Assembly (NCBI GenBank): GCA_010015655.1
Contig: ML976686.1
Span: 284,190 to 348,189 of the forward strand
Direction: 5' to 3'
Length of the DNA stretch: 64,000 nucleotides
DNA from: Bimuria novae-zelandiae CBS 107.79
Lineage: Eukaryota; Ascomycota; Dothideomycetes; Pleosporales; Didymosphaeriaceae
The notes beneath the pieces were generated by a model. That model had not been told where the DNA came from. It did not search any database and was given only the letters and a program-made list of their open reading frames with translations. The position numbers and the translations under genes are program-made. Below, one piece after another: positions 9,805 through 20,899 of this stretch (position 1 is its first letter; every line of letters starts with the position of its first letter).

Positions 9805-12800
9805 GGTTTTATACTAGTTCCTATGTGTTATGGTCCTCTGGCCATCCTTCCCACTTCACTAGATACTTGTACTGACGCCCGATTTCTTGTAGGTTCCTAA
9901 TGGCTTCGACCTCGTACTCCTTGTCCTCGAGTTCGAGTTGTGTTTCTAGTTTGGCATTTGGTGGTGCTAGTTCTAACAATAACTTATAGAAGACTAGGTA
10001 GATTCGTGTATCTATAGGTAACTATAGTTTAAAATTAACTAGTCCTCTAACCTCTTAAATTTTAAATAGTCCTTTTTAAAGGTTATCTAGTTTTTTACTT
10101 AGCCTTATTATCTTAAGATTTTTTCGCGAGAGGAGGACTCTATCCCTCTCCTTAAAAGTTAGTCTTATAATTCTTTTTTTATTTACCTATCGCGCTATTT
10201 ATTTATTACGCCGCGTAATATTCTCGTGCAGTGTCCTATGCAGGTTCTATATAAGTTTGGCTTTATTAGCTGCGTTCTTCGCAATACTCTGGATGTCCAA
10301 TGGATCCCGGTAAGTCGTCGGCTCACATCCATGGTTGGCATAATATGGCAAGTACCCCGTAGTCGCCGATCTTGCGCTATTATATGCCAGCTAGGCTGTT
10401 GGCAACAGCTCGACCTAATTATCTTAAAGCTTATTTATATATATCTGGAGATATTATTCTAACGTTTAGTTTATTTGCTTAGTTTAGTTATCTATTTTAG
10501 GATAGAAGCTCGTCGTGAGCTTATACTTAATTCCTAATTTAGCTATAAACGTGGTCTAGTATAATAATGTAAATATCTTAGCCCTATCTATAATAAACTC
10601 GTTAGGTCGTCTAACCTATAATATTAGTTCTTGTTCTACTACGTAGGCTAGTTCTTCTACTAATATAGCTTCCCTAATTAGCACAAATCTTAACTCTTTA
10701 GTAAGTTAATAGATTATAACTAAAATTAAGTTATAGGGATCCTTGTTCCCTAGTGCTAGTAATGCCAGTAACTTTACGATAAAGTCCATAGTTACGCTTA
10801 ACTATAGTCTTAGAGGCGGCTTTAGTAACTATAAGAGGCTATAGGGCTTATATCTCTTAAGCTTATTCTTATAACAGGCTAAATAGTTGCCTAAAACCTT
10901 CTATACCGCCTAGCGTAGCCTAGGGATAGTATATTTATTCGCAATTTAACGCGTTGTTTTAGCGATCCCTAAGTATCCCTAATCCCTATTCTTATATAGT
11001 TTTTTAATTAGCAGCGGAGCCATCTACTCGCTAATCTAGATATAGTTTTAATAGTCCCGTGCTATTAATTTCGTAGCTTAGTAGAAATCGTACGCTTAGT
11101 AATCCTTATTCGTGAGCCTACTATAATCCTATATCCTGTCTATAACTAGCCTGTAATAGGCAAGATCCGCGCGCTGTACTTCCAGTGCTGGCGCGAGCTA
11201 TATCTTATTATAGCGAAGGATTCCGTCCTTCGCGTAGGTTAGGATTACGATATAATTACTACTATTATCTTCTTCTATAAGGTCTAACTATCTACTAAGT
11301 GCATCTGCCATAGTGTTTGCGTTTCCTAGCAGATGCGTGATGCGGAAGTTAAATTCTACTATCTATTTAGACTATCTAGCCTGTCGCCGATTAAGCTTCT
11401 TAGTCGTTGTAAAGCGGGTTAGATTAAGGTAATTAGAAAATGCCTCTATCTAATACTTAGCTCCCTTAAGCTGTGCTTCCTATTATTTAAAGTAGTTAAT
11501 AATAGCAAGTAATTTTTTATTATAGATTTTATAGTTAAGCTCCGCTCCTAAGAGCTTTCTTACATAATAGAAGACGGGTCTCCACTTCTAGTCATTACAT
11601 TCTTGTAGTGGTACGGCCCCCAACGCATAGTCCAATACGTTTGTATAGATGCGGTGTTATCGCTCCGGGTCGTATATCTATAGTAGGGGTGCTATTAGGA
11701 ATAGGCGCTTTAGTTATTTAAAAGCTTCCTTCTCTATTTCCTGTAGAGGACGCCATTTCCCTATCTTTATAAGTTCTCTTAGTAGAGTGGTGACCTTTAA
11801 GTAGTTCCTAATAAATTTGCGATAGAAGTTAGTAAAGCCTAAGAAAGATTAGATATCCTTTACTAATTCTAGTAGTAACTATTCTTCTATTGTCGCGATC
11901 TTCTTTAGGTCCATTTTAACACTTTCTCGGGATATTACAAATCCTAAATATTCCGTCTCAGTAACATGAAACTCGCATTTCTTAGGGTGTAGGAGCAATC
12001 GATACTTCTATAACTTTTATAGTACTTTCCGCACATGCTCCTTGTGTTCTTCTAGGGTCCCATGTAAATATATTAGGATGTCGTCAAGGTACGCCATGTA
12101 AAATACGTCTAAGTATTTATGTAGTACTTAATTTATTAACTCCTAAAAGGTTGCTAGTGCGTTAGTTAGCCCTATAGGTATAACTATATACTTAAAAAGG
12201 CCGTATCGCGTGCGGAAAGCCATTTTCCACTTATGCCCTTTTATAATTTAAATTCTATAGAATCTATCCTAGACATTAAATTTCGTGAAGTATTTAGCTC
12301 CTCGGAGTCTATCTATAAGCTCTATTATTAGTAGTAATAAGTAGCGATTCTTAATTGTCACGGCGTTTAGCTATTTATAATCTACATAGAGTCGCAGCCT
12401 GCCGTCCTTCTTGTAAATAAAGAGTATAGGGAAGGCCGTAGGGCTCTAACTAGGCTGCTATTTCTTAGAGCGCAGGTTTTTCTAGATAAGCTCCTTTAAC
12501 TCTTTTTCTTATTTATATATAAGGGGCCTTAGGCGCTCTAGCCGTAGCTTAGCTCCTTCTATTAATAGTATCTTATAATCCTATTCTTTATGTTTAGGTA
12601 GGATAGTCTTGTCGTGTTCCTTAAATAGGTCTGCGAATTTCTTGTATTCTTCTAGTAGACTAGGATTATTTAGGACTATTTTAGTCTCCTAGACCTATAT
12701 ATAGTGCACCTGTCCTAGGTATTACTTTAAGATCCTGTCTATTTTACATACTAATATTTCTTATATCTTAGATAGTCGGCTCTCCTTCCTTGCCTAAGGT

Positions 12801-15222
12801 TTTCGTGGAGTTTCCCTTCTACTAGGACTCTCCTAAGCCATCACTAGTGGCCTTCGGGGAAGGATTATTTATTTAATCTAGTTTATCTATAGATTATGTT
12901 ACTCTAGCTATTTATATCCTACGATAGCTTTAATGTCTCCCATCTCTGTAATAGTAAAAACATGTTAGCTCTCTAGGCCTGCTATGTTAACTTATACTAG
13001 CGCTGTCTCGAGGCGTAGCTAACTATTACTATATCCTTATAATTAGGTCCTGTCCGCAAGTCCTATTTGCAATAGTATCTTTTTGTTACGATATAGTATA
13101 TCGTATTTCTTGACCACTTGTAGGGCAATCAGACACGCGTCTACCCCTAGGTTAATTAGTACTATAACACAATGTATATACACCGTAATGTCTTTAATTA
13201 AGCGCTTCTCGACTCTGCGAGTGTCTACTTAATAAGCTATAATAATCGCACTATTACTAGTGTAGCTCGTTGCCTAGTAATAATTTAGTTTTTTAAGTCT
13301 TCGGACTTGTTTTAGACCCCCCATAAGGCCTCTACCTCTTAGATCTAACCTTTAAGTCGTGCTAGCTTCGAGACTTCCTTAATTTAGTACTACTTATATT
13401 ACTATTAATATAGTGCATAGGTTTCTTTAATCCTATTAGATTCGTATACTCCCGGTATCTCATGTTGCGGGCAGTTTAGAGTAAGGCACTCGTTCTGGGC
13501 TAATGCGTTATACCCTGGGTAGCTATCTAAAGAAGCTGCTTCTTCCTGCAGGTTTAGGTGTACGAAGCACTATAGGTTACATTACTCTTACCTAATTAAT
13601 AAGTAGTCTACGTCTCTTCCTAGCTACGTGCTCCCTATTATCGTGCTAGTATCGCGGGGGTCTAAGCCCTAAGGGAACTAGCCTATTTTAAACTTTTATT
13701 ACCTGTGTACCTCGCAAGTAATATTAAAATATTAATACTAACTATTCTATTTATAGTGCTTAGCCTAATAGGCTAAAAAGTGCTTGTAGTAATTATTAGG
13801 CACGCTACACTAGCTCTGCTTTAGCCTATAGTGTTCTAAACCTCCTAAAAAATAGGAGGCCCTAACTCTAGCCTTAGAGTGTTGTTGGCATCCTTTGCGC
13901 GTGCATTGCCACTACTTGGCGTATTTATATTGTTCCTGTATCGTGATCTGGCGTAGGTATTGCTTTAGGCGCCCTTGTAGTTTTTCTACTAACTAGTAGG
14001 CGTCCTATGCGTGTGCCCCTTAGACGATTACTTTTGCCTTACACTAAGACGATTAATGTAGCGCACTGCTGCACATCCAGTAGGTGTTGTTAGCTAGTCT
14101 TTAGAAGATCTAGTACTTAGGAAGGGTCTTTCGTTCCTCTTCCTCTTTTATTGGCTCTAGGATCTCCTGCGTAAGATCCACTTCGTCGGCTTCTGCCAGC
14201 GTGAGGGTGGCCATGGCCACTTGTAGGAGGTTGGTTATATTAACCTTAGTTTCCTGACCGTCGTAGTCTTTAGCGAAGTAGCCTTATTTACTATATTAGA
14301 GGTAGGCTTTATCTTTAAACCTCTATTCTCGTTCTTTCTACAAAATGCTATTCTTGCCCTAGTAACTCTTCTTTAGTTTATACAGCTGTTTTCTCTTGCC
14401 GTTTTTCTTTTTGTACCATCGGGCTTTATTAGTTATAATAATATCTCTGTCCTGGTCTCTTCCTGCAGGCCTGGATCAATTTTCTTTTCTAGTAAGTAGT
14501 CTAGTACCGTGCTATTTCTCTAGCTTGCGTTCGTACAGGCGATTATCTACTTTAATTATATTATTAATAAGTTCTTCTAGGTCGTTTGCTTTTCCTTAGT
14601 GGACTAATTCGTCTTTGACTAATTCTTTTAGTCTATTATAGTAGGCAATTATGAGTGGGGCTTCCCCCTATCTATTAAGTTCTGCCACAATCTGTTTAAA
14701 CTCTAGTGTATAGAGTACCGCCGATTTCTCCTAACGTAGGCGCTGGAGGCGTAGTTTGGCTTAATATCCTTTATTAATAGTGCTAAATATTCCTTTTATG
14801 GCCTTGCGGAAGGACTCCTAGTCCTTAAACGCGTCTTTAGTAGCGTCTAAATTATAATCCTCTACTTTGCTATTCTTGAGGAAGTTATTAATTATTAGTC
14901 TAGCCTACGTAGCTGCCTTATCTTATATATTTATGTAAGTAACTAGGATCTTGTCTTATTCCGTATTAAACTTTCCTGGGTTGTAGTAGATGAATAGTTC
15001 TATCTAGGTTAGGAACGTTCCTGGGTGGTCCTTTCTGGAATAGGGTTTAGGCTTTAGGACCTTTAGTTAATACTTTGCATTTTCCTATTAGCTTATCTTC
15101 TCGCTTATCTAGTTAATAATTTCTTGTAGCTAGGCTATCTAAGCCGCTTGTTTAACAACTATCTCTCTTAGGGTCTTTTCCTTAGGTGCCAGAGCTACAG
15201 TGGTCGAACTAGGTCCTGCCAT
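9800..15222 (-). pseudogene. Gypsy-1 gag-pol remnant with chromodomain
   Basis: Gag begins MAGPSSTTVALAPKEKTLRE at 15222. Reverse transcriptase lies at about 11,960-12,430: KKDGRLRLYVDY, then [20 protein letters not shown] and the catalytic YLDD at 12080-12091. RNase H follows (about 11,430-11,800), then a degenerate integrase (about 10,300-11,250). The chromodomain (about 9,827-9,925) reads YEVEAIRNLQEIGRQYKYLV and KWEGWPEDHN. Stops are TAG/TAA at expected Gln or Trp positions, for example W in the KFNVWD-like motif. The RT active-site Asp pair is intact, but the frame is not translatable. Confidence 0.9.
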
Positions 15223-15243
15223 TATACCGTAGGGTAGTTAAAG

Positions 15244-15693
15244 TGTTATAAGGCTCTTACACCTTAGTCTAGTCTAGGTTAGGGCGGTAAGGTATCGTGG
15301 TGCTTTATAGATTATTTAGTAGTATAAGTTAATACGACACTTAGCGCGGCTAGATAATCTAATCTTATAATAAAGTAAAATAACTATTAGTCTATATAGG
15401 AGAACGTACTCGCACAGAAGATATATAAGTTAACTACAAGGAGAGAAACAACATAGGAGAATTATCATACTATATACTAGTCTGTTTCCTCCTTGTAGTC
15501 CCGCCAAGACTCCGTAGTCCCAGGGACTCTAGTAGTCCCATGGGACTTCCTTTTATGCGGGACTTTATTACGTGACTGCTAACATAAGCTGCCCCGCGCC
15601 TCTTTATATTTTGTTATTTCTGCTATCCCGTTAACAATTACTTCCTTGGCGTAATTACCTGGCTTCCTTCTTTTGGTCCTTGTAGTCGTAACA
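15244..15693 (-). repeat. Gypsy-1 5' LTR (450 bp)
   Basis: Same length and ends as 8630-9079. It precedes the gag start codon at 15222 on the minus strand, so it is the 5' LTR. The very short distance between LTR and gag Met (21 bp) means the primer-binding site must overlap the start region; I could not match it to a tRNA. Confidence 0.93.
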
Positions 15694-16059
15694 CCTAGCC
15701 TTACTATAGTATTAATAGTACTACTAGATAAATTTGCCTTTATTAGTACGTACTTTTTTTTCTTTTTTATATTACTACGCACCTTAAACTTTGTTAGATT
15801 AGCTAATTGTTATTATTCAGGATCCAACATGAGGATAGCGAACCATTTTGTACTTAGTTATGACGCGTACTCGTGAGCGCACTCTTGTTCTCGCCAAACT
15901 ACGGCGTCGGCGCTTAGGGAGTTACGTGACTGGTCACCAAAGAGCGACCTTAGACTAGTATATAGAAACGTGGAGTAGGGACCTCTGTACTTATGTTTAG
16001 TTATACTAATTAATTTTTATTATAAATAGTTTACTAGCTTTCTTTTCTCTTTAGTTTTA

Positions 16060-16640
16060 GCGTATATTACGTTTTAACTTATAGTAGTCTTTATTAATTT
16101 AGATAGGTTCTTCTAATAGTACCTTTATAGCGTTAATTTTTACGCTACTACGTAGTAGTTCTTTTTACACTAACCTCTTGAGTTCCTTATAGTATATTAT
16201 TATAAAGCTAATATTATTTTAAAGGACTTAGTTTACGTACTTACGAAATTTAGCGTTATATTTTACTATAAAATAGGTTTATTAGATACTCTGTATAGCT
16301 TGTTTAGTAATAACTACTTTATTAGTAATTTTAAAGTATTACTTAACCTTCTCATAAAAGTTATTATAGTCATTAATATTTTTATTAATTATATCTCTAG
16401 TACTATTATCTCTAGCTAGGTAATTATTAAGATATAGTTTAATCTACTTAAAAGCGTGTTCTTTTATATAAGTAAAGGTAAATATAGTTTTATTATCCTC
16501 TTCCTATTATTTCTTTATTCTATAAAAGTATAGATCAAGTTATAAGATCTATAGTTCTAAATTCTTATAATTACTATAAAAGAAGTTAAATTTACTATAG
16601 TAGCTTCTTTTATCTTTTATAGTAATTATATTTTTCTTCA
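16060..16640 (-). pseudogene. Gag relic related to Gypsy-3
   Basis: Minus-strand translation, with stops tolerated, gives a gag-like stretch: KYNAKFRKYVN, KELLRSSVKINAIKVLLEEP and INKDYY. This matches in order and spacing the Gypsy-3 gag motifs KYAAKFRKYAV, EELLRSSVKIETLEELYKET and INREWF. Stops are TAG/TAA. No pol or LTR partner was identified around it, so it is a fragment of an older relative inside the hAT-like region. Confidence 0.7.
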
Positions 16641-16699
16641 AAATATCTATAGCGTTAGAAAGGATTTTATATTTACTTATATTAAAGATGTTTAAAATA

Positions 16700-17758
16700 T
16701 TAAGCCCTTTAAGGTAGCTAGTCTTAAAAGAGACTAGAGTTAGTTCTTAAGTAAAAGTAATATTAAGATAAGTAAGAGGTATTAATAGCTTCTGCGTATT
16801 AATAGATTTATTAATATTAAAAAAATATATAATTATAAATAAATTAACTAGGGCCTAAGCATAATCTAAATAATAGATTAAATATAAAGTTAAATATAAG
16901 TATAGAGGAGCTATACTTAGCGTTCCTATATACATAACTAATCCTATAATATCCCATAGTTCTATATTATCCTAAACGTGATACATGTAGAATTCTATAG
17001 TATAGTTACGTAATCCTAATATCCTATAATCTTGGCGTATGGGACATCGTGAGACATTACATAGTCCTTAATAGGGTAGTAGCGCTACCTTTTATTATAA
17101 AGTGCTTAATATCGTTCTATTAAATCTTATATAACGATAGCACGTGATAGGGAAAGGAACACATGGCTACTCGCTTATAAAAGCTAGGATTAACACTAGT
17201 TCTAATACTACTTATATATATATTATACTATACAAGAATACACTAACTTTAGTATTCTTATGCATACCTTTTAGTACAAGTAGGGAAGTCACATAGTATT
17301 GACTTAGTAAGCAGAGCGCTTACCCTATTACACCTAGGATCCTAATATAAACTAAGTTTATTTATTATTTAGCTATTCTTAAAAAGTATAATAACCTAAT
17401 TATAAGGTAGACTTTTTTACACTAGATAGAGAGGTAGTACTTGCCTAAAAAAATAATAAATGGCAAGATTACCTAGCCTATTATATTAATATCTTAAATA
17501 AATAAAGTATACTTTAATTGCTCTATTATATGCTCTTTAGCTATCCTTAATAATTAAAGCTGATAGTAACTATTCTAGTTAATATTATACCTACTAATAA
17601 GCTAGATTTACTAAAGTTATAAGTATTCTTATCTAAAATACTATACTTAGTATTAATATTCTTTACAGGCCAGAACTAGCCCTCTATAGCCCTAAGATCC
17701 TTATAACAGACCCTTTTATAATTATGCTTTTAATTAAACTTAATTTTAAGTAGGCTGG
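16700..17758. other. Unassigned AT-rich repeat sequence
   Basis: Strongly AT-rich, no recognisable protein on either strand. A stretch near 17,296-17,345 resembles a tRNA D-arm region (TGACTTAGTAAGCAGAGCGC) followed by GGATCCTAAT, possibly a decayed tRNA-derived element. Otherwise nothing assignable. Confidence 0.4.
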
Positions 17759-17760
17759 TA

Positions 17761-18169
17761 AATGGATTGGATCGCAGGGGCCACAGTTAGGTCTAACTAA
17801 GCAGAACCCCAAAATTCTAAATTTTAAACTCTTTATTAACTTAATAAATATAAGACCTATTCTTATGCAATTTTAATATTAAGTGTATATATATAAGTTA
17901 TATAACTCTTAAAAAAAGCCTATATTTTATATTTATATTAGAAAGAAATTATCCTTTAAGTAATATTTTATGTTATTTTTTACGATGCACGACTTAATAT
18001 ACTATATAATTTTTTAAACATTAAATATATTACTACTAATGTATATATACGCCTTATATTAAATTTACACAAGTATAGCTCCTCTATTTATGAAGTTATA
18101 AGGAGTTTAAAGTTTAGAATTTTTGTGTTCTACTTAGACCCAACTGTGGCCCTTGCGATCCAAACCATT
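17761..18169. mobile_element. MITE-like element, 409 bp, about 70-bp TIRs, TA duplication
   Basis: The left arm starts AATGGATTGGATCGCAGGGG and its reverse complement closes the element (about 18,100-18,169), with scattered transitions. TA flanks both sides (17759-17760 and 18170-18171), as for Tc1/mariner-type insertion. The interior is AT-rich and non-coding. A non-autonomous element is the natural reading. Confidence 0.82.
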
Positions 18170-18252
18170 TATAAAGCCTAATTTTAAGCTCTAACTAATG
18201 CTTAATAAAATTCATAGCCTAGTTTTAACTAATAAAAATATAGTACTACTTA

Positions 18253-18495
18253 GGCTAGTAAATAGGTTAGGTTCTATTATATAAGAACCTAATCCTAACC
18301 TAACTTTAACCTAACTTTTTAGCACTAGTGTAGGTTAGGATTAAGTTAAAGTTAGGTTAGGATTAAGTTAAAGTTAGGTTAGGATTAAGTTAAAGTTAGG
18401 TTAGGATCAGGTTATATTATATAAAAACTTAACCTTAACTTAACCTTAACCTAATCCTAACCTAAGCTTAGTAATCCTTAACCTATTTACTAGCC
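18253..18495. mobile_element. Palindromic MITE-like element, 243 bp, TA duplication
   Basis: The ends GGCTAGTAAATAGGTTA and its complement are flanked by TA (18251-18252, 18496-18497). The interior is an imperfect palindrome made of CCTAACCTTAA/TTAAGGTTAGG-like blocks, and the right arm contains three perfect 22-bp tandem units. A long hairpin can be drawn across most of the element. Confidence 0.75.
18335..18400. repeat. Three tandem 22-bp units
   Basis: Units TTAGGATTAAGTTAAAGTTA plus GG repeat perfectly at 18335, 18357 and 18379, and a fourth partial unit follows. They lie inside the palindromic MITE-like element. They resemble degenerate telomere-type TTAGG strings but lie internally and are transposon-borne. 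Confidence 0.9.
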
Positions 18496-18954
18496 TAGTA
18501 TTACTTAGCTTATAAAAATTAACAATATCTTTTATAATAATAAGTTAGGGCGGAAATTCTTGTGCGTCGAAGTTAAAAATATTCTAAATAATTATTTTTT
18601 CTATTATTTTTTATAGCTTTATTATATTAACTATATAATTATATAAAAAAGTAACTCTAGCGCGTCGTGTGCCTAGCATACTTTAAGAAATATTATAAAG
18701 TATAGTAGTGCATTATAGTATTAAATTTATATTTAATTTAAGAGCATAGAGTACGCGCTATATTTAGCCTTCTTTTAAGTCTAGTAAAGTATTCTATTAT
18801 TAAAATATTGCGATTTGTTATAGGTAATAGTACGTTTTAGTGGGGTCTTGGAAAGTATCCAGCTCGCCTAGGTGTCTAGCTCGCTTATGAAGTACGTTAA
18901 GTTACGAAAAATTATAGTAACTTGTAACATTACGGCCCATCTCTACTTCCTTTA

Positions 18955-19003
18955 CCGTGTCCGTGCGCGTAACGATCGGATTCGCGTAACGATTGCCAAA
19001 CAC
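18955..19003 (+). repeat. Left TIR of pogo-like element (49 bp)
   Basis: Matches the reverse complement of 33633-33681 at 45 of 49 positions; all four differences are transitions. Confidence 0.92.
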
Positions 19004-19399
19004 CAAACCATCTAAACTTTTCACACGCGATAAATCTATCAATATAGACCTAATTTAAGCTACAATAGATAAAATCAAATTAATTAAACTAGGAAAACTG
19101 TTGATAGGGCTCTTACAGCTAGCTATACATGAGGTGAGCATAGTATGGCAAGGTAGGAGGTTTTTACGGTGTGTACAGCGTACGAAGTAATAGGGAGGGC
19201 AACTAGTTCGTGTAATTGCTCTATCTCTTTATTGTACGAACGAAGGTGGCGATATTTCAGGAGGCGAGCTACGCACGGACATTACATAAGACAACCACGT
19301 GATTACGTGTTGGGCCTTATAGAATACCCTTCGCCGTATCGCCCCTGCGTACGGACAAAAACACTTTATATACACTAAAAGTGGCGCACAGACATGGCG

Positions 19400-20190
19400 T
19401 TAATTAAAAATACTTTATTATAAAATTATAGATAGGTTTAATTATCGCGAACTACTAAGAGAATTAATTAATAAAAGCTTAACTTATAGTAAGAGCAGGA
19501 GTTAATATACTATTTTAAAAAACTTATAAAGAAACATATATCTCTTAATAGAGAAATAATACGGAACTTTGTCTCTTTAATAGTAAAGGAGCTAGTTATC
19601 AAAAGCTAGGTTACGCGCTTTATTAACTAATATAGTATTTATTTTATTTTATAATACGTAGTTAGGATAGATTATAATCGCTATAAAGCTAATTTAGTAA
19701 ATAAATATTACTACTTTCTTAACTTTCTATATAGCAGGATTAATTAATATTATATAAATCCTTAGTATATTTATAATATAGACAAAAAAGGCTGCCTAAT
19801 TAGTATTATTAATAAATTGAAGAGAATATTTAGTAGATAAATATTTAAGAAGATAAACAATAATATTAGGCTTACCTAGCTTAAGTAGGTGTTTAATTAC
19901 TGTATATAAAAAAGACTTAATAATTATATTAACTTTTAATTATGAATAATTACAAATTCTATATTATAGTAGATTTTATTAACTACTATAATTAAAATAA
20001 AATCCTACTTACTATCTTACCTCTTTATTTAACTTATATAATTTAGCTACTTAATATTATACTATTTAAGTCTTTCTTAATAGCCTACTTAGTAAAGCTA
20101 TTATAATACCTTTATAGAAGCTAAGGCCTAGCTTTTATTACTAAAGGCAATTTCTTCTCCTTATTCTAGAATATATAAAAGGCCTCCTTA
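19400..20190 (+). pseudogene. Pogo-like transposase remnant, N-terminal and DDE part
   Basis: Recognisable with stops tolerated: YNIDKKGCLIS near 19,780, which corresponds to NMDEKG with the first catalytic Asp, and further on LLTILPLYLTYIIQLLNIILFKS, related to the FPPH..LQPLDVVMFK block, then FITKGNFFSLF just before the Gypsy-2 insertion. The same protein in a fresher state is seen at 63,287-64,000. Stops are TAG/TAA. Confidence 0.8.
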
Positions 20191-20405
20191 TGTAATAGGC
20201 TAGATGCCTTGTTGTACTATTCCTCGGTGAAACCCTCGGTGAAACTCTTAGTGCTCCTTTAGACTGAGTGGGGCCTTAGAAATCTCTCGAATCTTCTTAA
20301 TAATAACAGCGCACATATAAGTTTGGCCTTACTTATAAATAGTTTACTCCTTATTAAATATAATCTTATTACTAGGCATTAGTAACCTTTGCGCAGCCCC
20401 TTATA
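20191..20405 (+). repeat. Gypsy-2 5' LTR (215 bp)
   Basis: Begins TGTAATAGGC and ends CCCCTTATA, against CCCCTTACA in the 3' copy, so the terminal CA has become TA by transition. Confidence 0.92.
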
Positions 20406-20589
20406 TTTTATATTTAATTACCCTTAAGTAGCTAGTGTAGCCGTCCCCTAGTGCTCCACTAATAGACTAATTACAAGACCTGCTTCTAAGCAGTAAGCAG
20501 TAACAAACTAAGCTATATAGTTAATCCCTAGCTACCCTAATAGAACGACTTGCAAGACCTGCTTCTAAGTAGTAAGCACTACTATAATA

Positions 20590-20760
20590 AGCAACGCTAG
20601 TGCAAGGACCTCTAATAGTTAAACGCCTGCCTAAGCACCACGATAAGCGACGCTAGTGTAGGGACCTTTAATAATTAAACGCCTGCCTGAGCACCACGAC
20701 AACGAGCAACGCCAGTATAGGGACCTTTAACAGTTGAACGCCTGCCCGAGCACTACGACG
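20590..20760 (+). repeat. Three 56-59 bp tandem repeats in the Gypsy-2 leader
   Basis: Units start at 20590, 20646 and 20705. Each contains a CGCTAGTG- or CGCCAGTA-like stretch, then GGACC, then CGCCTGCC and GAGCAC or AAGCAC. A second duplicated block, GACCTGCTTCTAAG, occurs at about 20,478 and 20,553. They are non-coding and upstream of gag. Confidence 0.8.
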
Positions 20761-20899
20761 AACGCAGTAAGATAGAGACTAGTACTTACTATAGAGCTTT
20801 AAACGCTTAATAAGATAATAAAGGATAATCTTAGCAAATAATACTAACACTACTAAACTCGAGTATTAAAGCAATAATACAGTAGATAATAGTATAGAT

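Larger units (their letters stand above)
8630..15693 (-). mobile_element. Gypsy-1: full-length Ty3/Gypsy chromovirus, RIP-inactivated
   Basis: Two 450-bp LTRs (TG...CA ends) flank 6.2 kb, and the 5-bp duplication CCTAG is present at 8625-8629 and 15694-15698. Order on the minus strand: gag (Met at 15222), reverse transcriptase, RNase H, integrase and a C-terminal chromodomain, the Ty3/Gypsy chromovirus order. All proteins are broken by TAG/TAA stops. An opposite-strand ORF lies between the chromodomain and the 3' LTR. It sits inside the proposed hAT-like element. Confidence 0.93.
8262..18945. mobile_element. Putative hAT-like DNA transposon hosting other insertions
   Basis: The left end reads TAGGGATGTGCC and the reverse complement of the right end reads TAGAGATGGGCC. 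They are flanked by CTTCTTTT (8254-8261) and CTTCCTTT (18946-18953), an 8-bp target duplication with one transition, the size used by hAT elements. The motif GTAACTTGTAA occurs near both ends. Removing Gypsy-1 and the two small TIR elements leaves about 3 kb, a plausible hAT size. No hAT transposase was recognised in the remaining, heavily mutated sequence, so the class rests on terminus and duplication only. Confidence 0.5.

Noticed and set aside
18335..18400. Telomere-like TTAGG tandem repeats
   Set aside because: Units are 22 bp and not a telomeric hexamer, occur only three times, and sit inside a TIR-bounded element, not at a chromosome end.
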